From NCBI GenBank assembly GCA_035995425.1, contig DASYKM010000126.1:1-35459 (forward strand): DNA of 35,459 bases, in the 5' to 3' direction. The translations under genes were made by a program, and so were the position numbers. Source of the stretch: CADEED01 sp035995425 (lineage in GTDB: Bacteria; Pseudomonadota; Gammaproteobacteria; Steroidobacterales; Steroidobacteraceae). This document shows, in pieces, positions 31,712 through 35,459 of the stretch. Below the pieces are notes generated by a model, which was given only the letters and a program-made list of their open reading frames with translations, searched no databases and was not told the DNA's origin. Within the stretch, counting starts at the first letter, position 1, and the number at the start of each line of letters is the position of its first letter.

Positions 31712-33417
31712 GGCAGCACGTGATCGACCAGCAGCTGCAGCCGGCGCTCGCCCTTGTACTCGTTGATGTCGAGCCGGTAGACCAGGCGCACGTCGCCTTC
31801 CGGCAGCCTCGCGCTTTCGTCGCTGCCCTTGAAGTTGAATGCGATGGCGTCGAAGCTGCGCGCCTGGTCGCCGGTGGTCACCCAGAGCTTGAGATGTTTG
31901 TCGCCGACCACGCGCGCGTTCTTCACCGCGAACACGCCGTCGAAGCACGGCTCCGGAAACGCCTGGCCCCAGGGTCCCCCGTCGCGCAACGCCTGCGCGG
32001 TGTCGAGCGCGATTTCATCGCTCGCCAGCTCGCCATCGGTTTCCACGCGATTCGCGGGAATCGACGGATCGCGCCAGCGAGTCACCTCTTCGTCGAACGC
32101 GCGCGCGAACGCATCGAGGTGCCCTTCCTCGATGGTCAGGCCGGCGGCCATTGCGTGTCCGCCAAAGCGGGTGATCAGCTCGGGATGCCGGGTGGCAATG
32201 CCGTCCAGCACATCGCGAATGTGAATTCCCTGCACCGAACGCGCCGAGCCTCTCAAACTACCGTCCGCGTTGCGTGCGAAGGCGATGACCGGACGGCGGA
32301 TGCGGTCCTTGATGCGACTGGCCACCAGTCCCACGACGCCCTGGTGCCAGTCGGCATCGAACAGGCACACGCCGTGGCGCGTCGGCCCGTCATTCAACGG
32401 CGCACGCAGGCTCGCCACCGCGGCGAGCGCCACGCCCTGCATGCGCGCTTCGATTTCGCGGCGCTCGATATTGAGCTCATCGAGACGCGTGGCGAGAGCC
32501 AGCGCTTCGGAATCCGTTTCCGCGAGCAGGCAGCGAATGCCGATCGACATGTCATCGAGCCGGCCGGCGGCATTCAGGCGCGGGCCGATGGTGAACCCGA
32601 GATCGGCAGCGGTGAGCGAGGACAGCGAACGATTGCCGATCGCCAGCAGCGCGCGGATGCCCGGCACCGCGCGCCCGGCGCGGATGCGACGAATGCCCTG
32701 CGCGACCAGTACGCGATTGTTCACATCGAGCGGCACCAGGTCGGCCACGGTTCCGAGCGCCACGAGATCGAGGAAGTCGGTGACCGGCGGCGTCGTCACC
32801 ATGCCGCGTGCATCGGTCTCACGGCGCAGGGCTGCCATCACGTAGAACGCGACGCCGACACCGGCCAGAGCGCGCGAGCCGAACGTGCTGCCAGGCACAT
32901 TCGGATTGACGATCACATCCGCGGCCGGCAGCTCGGACCCCGGGAGATGATGGTCCGTCACCAGCACCTGAATGCCGCGTGCGCGTGCCGCGGCGACACC
33001 CGCATGGCTGGAGATGCCGTTGTCGACGGTGATGATGAGCGAGGGATTGCGCTCCGCGGCGATGGCCACGATCTCCGGCGTGAGCCCGTAGCCGAACTCG
33101 AAACGATTCGGCACCAGGAAATCGACGGCGCTGAAACCCCAGGCGCGCAAGGCTCGCACGATCAACGCCGTGCTGGTGGCGCCGTCGGCATCGAAGTCTC
33201 CGATCACCAGGATGCGCCGTTCGCGGTGCTCGAGAATCAGCGCGACCGCGGCTTCAACACTGTCGAGCGTGCCCACTGGCATGAGCTGGTCGAGCGTGAG
33301 CGCGAGCTGCTGGCTGTCCAGCACACCGCGCGCGGCGTAAGCGCGGCGCAATACCGGATGCAGGGCGAGATCGGTGATTTCGATTCCTCGCGTACGCCTT
33401 TCGATGATCAGTTCCAT
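31708..33417 (-). CDS. recJ: Single-strand-specific 5'-3' exonuclease RecJ
   Basis: A 569-residue DHH-family nuclease for recombination and mismatch repair. The DHH catalytic domain shows VIGDFDADGATSTAL, VDNGISSHAG, VTDHHLPG and an NPNVPG strand. DHHA1 follows, with the conserved RFGGHAMAAG, and a C-terminal OB fold ends in LLVDHVLP. E. coli RecJ has 577 residues. The start at 33417 (MELIIERRTRGIEI) is preferred over upstream in-frame codons that run toward the next gene. Confidence 0.96.
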   Translation of the reverse strand: MELIIERRTRGIEITDLALHPVLRRAYAARGVLDSQQLALTLDQLMPVGTLDSVEAAVALILEHRERRILVIGDFDADGATSTALIVRALRAWGFSAVDFLVPNRFEFGYGLTPEIVAIAAERNPSLIITVDNGISSHAGVAAARARGIQVLVTDHHLPGSELPAADVIVNPNVPGSTFGSRALAGVGVAFYVMAALRRETDARGMVTTPPVTDFLDLVALGTVADLVPLDVNNRVLVAQGIRRIRAGRAVPGIRALLAIGNRSLSSLTAADLGFTIGPRLNAAGRLDDMSIGIRCLLAETDSEALALATRLDELNIERREIEARMQGVALAAVASLRAPLNDGPTRHGVCLFDADWHQGVVGLVASRIKDRIRRPVIAFARNADGSLRGSARSVQGIHIRDVLDGIATRHPELITRFGGHAMAAGLTIEEGHLDAFARAFDEEVTRWRDPSIPANRVETDGELASDEIALDTAQALRDGGPWGQAFPEPCFDGVFAVKNARVVGDKHLKLWVTTGDQARSFDAIAFNFKGSDESARLPEGDVRLVYRLDINEYKGERRLQLLVDHVLP

Positions 33418-33439
33418 GTCGGCCGATTCTATAGGGCAA

Positions 33440-34459
33440 TCAGGCCTTCGCCGCGTCCGCAAGAGAGCCGAGGCGCGTGAGCCAGGGATGGCGACGGCGC
33501 CAGATCCGCCAGTCGGGACGCGCGCCGGTGCTGAAGCGACGGTCGTTCGCCAGCAGATCGAATTCCCGAAGCTGTCCGGATTTCAGCGCCGCCTTCGCGG
33601 GCGCAAACCAGTTTGCATCGAGCGCCTCCAGGGATTCGTGCGGCCCGCCCGTCAGCGCGGCGAATTCCATCACGACGTGCGGTGCGCTCCTATCGAGCTG
33701 CGTCCACTGTTTGGGAACACCGCGCGCGCCGCCACCCGCAATGCGCCTGAGCTCGGCAATCATCGGATCGCCACCGTAGTACGAGACATCGGCCTGCCCC
33801 GGCTCGACCTGCCCTCGCGCGGCTGGCGCCGACGCCGCGCCCCACAGCCACAACGCGGACACACGTCGCTTCCCCGCGCGCTCCCGCGTCGTGTTGAACG
33901 CGGCACCGTGCAGCCACATCTCGATCTCCGCCCAGAGACGACGCAATTCGTCGGCCTCGCGCCCGGGCAGCGCCGGACCGATTTCAGATCCGAGCAAACG
34001 CGCCGGATCCGCCATCTGCACACCGGCCGGAGACAAGCCACTCAGGAAGTACGCACGTTCGCCGCCGTCGTGAAGCAAATACTGCGGGCCGAAGACGCGC
34101 GCAAATTCTTCGCAACAAATCGCACGCTCCATTTCGTCGACTCGCAACAGTCCCCGATCGAGGAGCCGCACGTGATCGAGCCGCGCCTCGAGCGCCACCG
34201 GCGTCGCGAGCCAGGTCGATTCCAGGTTCCGGCCATCGACGCGCTCGTACGCGCTGATCGAGGCGACGGGGAGATCCTCGAGAGCCGGATTCGTTTGCGC
34301 GAGCAGCCAGCGGCGCCAGTCACCGATCTGTCGTGGAGGATCGGAGAAACGCAGCAGCCAATCGAGATTGGGCAGATCGCGCGTCGTTGGAATGGCGGAG
34401 CCACGTCCGGCCTCTTCCGGAAGGAACAGGTCCGAGAGGATCAGCGTGAGACGGCGCAT
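33440..34459 (-). CDS. RpfE-like conserved protein (annotated elsewhere as phosphoglycerate mutase-like)
   Basis: A 339-residue cytosolic protein. The N-terminal MRRLTLILSDLFLPEEAGRG is the hallmark of a group named for RpfE of Xanthomonas and often described as related to cofactor-independent phosphoglycerate mutase. Other visible blocks are LDWLLRFS, a Cys pair ICCEE, and YYGGDPMIAELRRIAGGG. As I recall, rpfE sits near recJ in Xanthomonas, and prfB and lysS are also in that region; here the DSF quorum-sensing genes are not in the window. Substrate and function unknown. It is first in the minus-strand run, 22 bases upstream of recJ. Confidence 0.75.
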   Translation of the reverse strand: MRRLTLILSDLFLPEEAGRGSAIPTTRDLPNLDWLLRFSDPPRQIGDWRRWLLAQTNPALEDLPVASISAYERVDGRNLESTWLATPVALEARLDHVRLLDRGLLRVDEMERAICCEEFARVFGPQYLLHDGGERAYFLSGLSPAGVQMADPARLLGSEIGPALPGREADELRRLWAEIEMWLHGAAFNTTRERAGKRRVSALWLWGAASAPAARGQVEPGQADVSYYGGDPMIAELRRIAGGGARGVPKQWTQLDRSAPHVVMEFAALTGGPHESLEALDANWFAPAKAALKSGQLREFDLLANDRRFSTGARPDWRIWRRRHPWLTRLGSLADAAKA

Positions 34460-34479
34460 GGCGGTATCGTATCGGACCC

Positions 34480-34869
34480 ATGAAATTGACTCAGCACGGC
34501 CAGGAAGGCATCAACCTCATCCGCCGCTACGGCGCGGATTTCATTGCCATCGGCGAGCAGGAGATCCGCGCGAGCTGCATCGTCAGCGCGAGCACGCTCA
34601 ATGCTTGGCCGCCGCGGTCCGTTGAGGAGCTTGGCGTAGAACATCTCGCGCCGCTGTTCGCGCTCGAGCCCGAAGTGGTGGTGTTGTCGACCGGCGCCCG
34701 GCAGTCGTTTCCGCGCGCGGCGCTGCGGGCGGAATTCGCCACGCGAAAAATCGGGCTCGAGGTGATGGAGATCGGCGCCGCGTGCCGCACCTACAACGTG
34801 CTGGTCGGAGAGGATCGGCGTGTGCTGGCGGCGATCATGCTGCCGGGTCCCGCGAAGGGACCCGAGTGA
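34480..34869 (+). CDS. Mth938-like domain protein (DUF498/NDUFAF3-type)
   Basis: A 129-residue protein of the Mth938 fold, whose eukaryotic relative NDUFAF3 assists complex I assembly. Signature blocks are INLIRRYGADFIAIG, then LNAWPPRSVEEL and VVVLSTGARQSFP, and a closing GIEVM-type helix with TYNVLVGEDRRVLAAIMLP. Bacterial function is not established. It is divergent from the RpfE-like gene with 20 bases between starts, and its stop lies inside the left arm of the inverted repeat at 34866. Confidence 0.9.
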   Translation: MKLTQHGQEGINLIRRYGADFIAIGEQEIRASCIVSASTLNAWPPRSVEELGVEHLAPLFALEPEVVVLSTGARQSFPRAALRAEFATRKIGLEVMEIGAACRTYNVLVGEDRRVLAAIMLPGPAKGPE

Positions 34870-35008
34870 AGACACAGGGGGAGAAAGTTGTTTAGCGAGG
34901 CCAATGGTTCGAAGCTGACAGACTCGAATTACTGGCGAATTTTTTCTTCTTCTATTCGGCTTGTTCTACTTTTTGCCGCGACTTCCCCGTTCTCCCCTGT
35001 GCCTTCAC
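34866..35008. repeat. Imperfect inverted repeat bounding an AT-richer non-coding segment
   Basis: GTGAAGACACAGGGGGAGAA (34866-34885) faces the reverse complement of GTGAAGGCACAGGGGAGAA (34990-35008): one substitution and one extra G. Between the arms lie about 104 bases with a T-rich run (TTTTTTCTTCTTC) and no coding signal. As at 7635, the left arm includes the stop codon of the upstream gene. It may be a decayed MITE-like element or a large terminator; neither is proven. Confidence 0.45.
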
Positions 35009-35209
35009 CCGGGACTCCTCGCAAACTCTTACAAGGCTCTCTGTCGACAGACGGCGACATGAAAACATGTTAAATCCTGACTGACAAGCTTTGGGTTTTA
35101 TGAGCTTACAAAACGCCCTAAATCGAGGCTACGAGTTTTTAGCTAAAACAAAGAGTTACGGCGCGAACCACATCCGAGAATTTACTCGAATACTGTGGCG
35201 CAGCGTTGA
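35009..35209. other. AT-richer non-coding gap before pcm
   Basis: About 200 bases with no supportable gene. The base composition is visibly more AT-rich than its surroundings. It holds two perfect 12-base palindromes, TCTGTCGACAGA (35040-35051) and TTTTAGCTAAAA (35137-35148). I see no promoter pointing at pcm, which reads the other way. Confidence 0.5.
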
Positions 35210-35459
35210 TCAGGCGGTTCCACCGAGCATCGGTACGAAGGCCACGGGGCCTAACACCTCGCGTTCCAGATGTTCGTCGCGCCGGGTGAAGCGGATCAGC
35301 TGCTGCGCGCCTTCTGGCCCGACCGGAACGATCAGCCGGCCCTTGTTGGCGAGCTGAGCAAACAGCGCCTCCGGAACCGCAAGGGGTGCGGCCGCAACCA
35401 GGATTCCGTCGAATGGCTTTTGCGACCTCCAGCCGGTGGTGCCGTCGCCATGCTTGAGC
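35210..35459 (-). CDS. pcm: Protein-L-isoaspartate O-methyltransferase (partial, 5' end beyond window)
   Basis: The last 82 codons of a SAM-dependent enzyme that repairs isoaspartyl residues in aged proteins. The fragment reads HGDGTTGWRSQKPFDGILVA, then VPEALFAQLANKGRLIVPVG, then QQLIRFTRR and VAFVPMLGG near the end. This matches the C-terminal third of PCMT (HGDG...PFD.I.V.A, GGRL..PVG, FVPL.G). The stop is TGA at 35210-35212. The upstream part lies outside the window. Confidence 0.93.
   Translation of the reverse strand, partial: LKHGDGTTGWRSQKPFDGILVAAAPLAVPEALFAQLANKGRLIVPVGPEGAQQLIRFTRRDEHLEREVLGPVAFVPMLGGTA

Noticed and set aside
35040..35051. TCTGTCGACAGA as a LexA (SOS) box
   Set aside because: It has CTG...CAG ends, but the inner spacing is far shorter than CTGT-N8-ACAG, and no SOS gene is adjacent.
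35209..35259. GCCTAAC/GTTAGGC sequences as integron attC cores
   Set aside because: They occur singly inside ordinary genes (also near 10674 and 20159), with no paired site, no integrase and no cassette structure.
35091..35357. An 88-codon plus-strand reading frame crossing the gap and pcm
   Set aside because: Most of its second half is antisense to pcm, it lacks a ribosome site, and I recognise no domain; the first half is AT-rich non-coding sequence.

Overview
The window is a densely packed, GC-rich stretch of chromosome from a gammaproteobacterium. The gene order rpoE-rseA-mucB...lepA-lepB-DUF4845-rnc-era-recO-pdxJ-acpS is typical of that class. The recJ/prfB/lysS block with an RpfE-like gene recalls Xanthomonadales, so a Xanthomonadales, Nevskiales or Steroidobacterales relative is likely; that placement is inference. 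Almost everything is housekeeping. I see no rRNA, tRNA, CRISPR array, prophage or transposase gene.

Layout. 1-1778 (minus): two LolC/LolE-type lipoprotein-release permeases, one cut by the window edge. 1922-7637: a small exported protein (+), a seven-helix PH-domain membrane protein (-), then mfd and csiV (+). A long inverted repeat (7635-7740) fills the gap to the next, convergent gene. 7738-21578 (all minus) is one nearly gapless run of 15 genes. Read in transcription order it is rpoE, rseA, mucB, a glutaredoxin-like gene, lepA, lepB, DUF4845, rnc, era, recO, pdxJ, acpS, a PolB-type 3'-5' exonuclease gene, rlmD, nagZ and a LOV-like/GGDEF-like gene. Most junctions are ATGA/GTGA overlaps or gaps under 20 bases, and a sigma-E-like promoter lies upstream of rpoE. 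21684-26892 is a complex II module: sdhAF4-sdhC-sdhD-sdhA-sdhB-sdhE-ygfX (-) with divergent ygfZ (+). 26911-34459 (minus) runs rpfE-like, recJ, GNAT, prfB (with its programmed frameshift), lysS, murI and an alpha/beta-hydrolase-fold gene. 34480-34869 (+) is a Mth938-like gene. It is followed by a 340-base AT-richer non-coding stretch with an imperfect inverted repeat, then the 3' end of pcm (-).

Functional picture. The rpoE superoperon ties envelope-stress signalling to signal peptidase, translation factors, RNA processing, cofactor synthesis, rRNA methylation and cell-wall recycling. The sdh block groups the enzyme with three or four assembly factors.

The points most worth a second look: a protein combining a cysteine-less LOV-like domain with a destroyed GGDEF motif; a LepB whose N-terminal membrane module is present three times; an inverted repeat whose two ends supply the stop codons of both flanking genes; a hairpin that could mask the Shine-Dalgarno sequence of rpoE; an alpha/beta-hydrolase with Arg at the nucleophile position; and an over-represented TTGTTAG heptamer.
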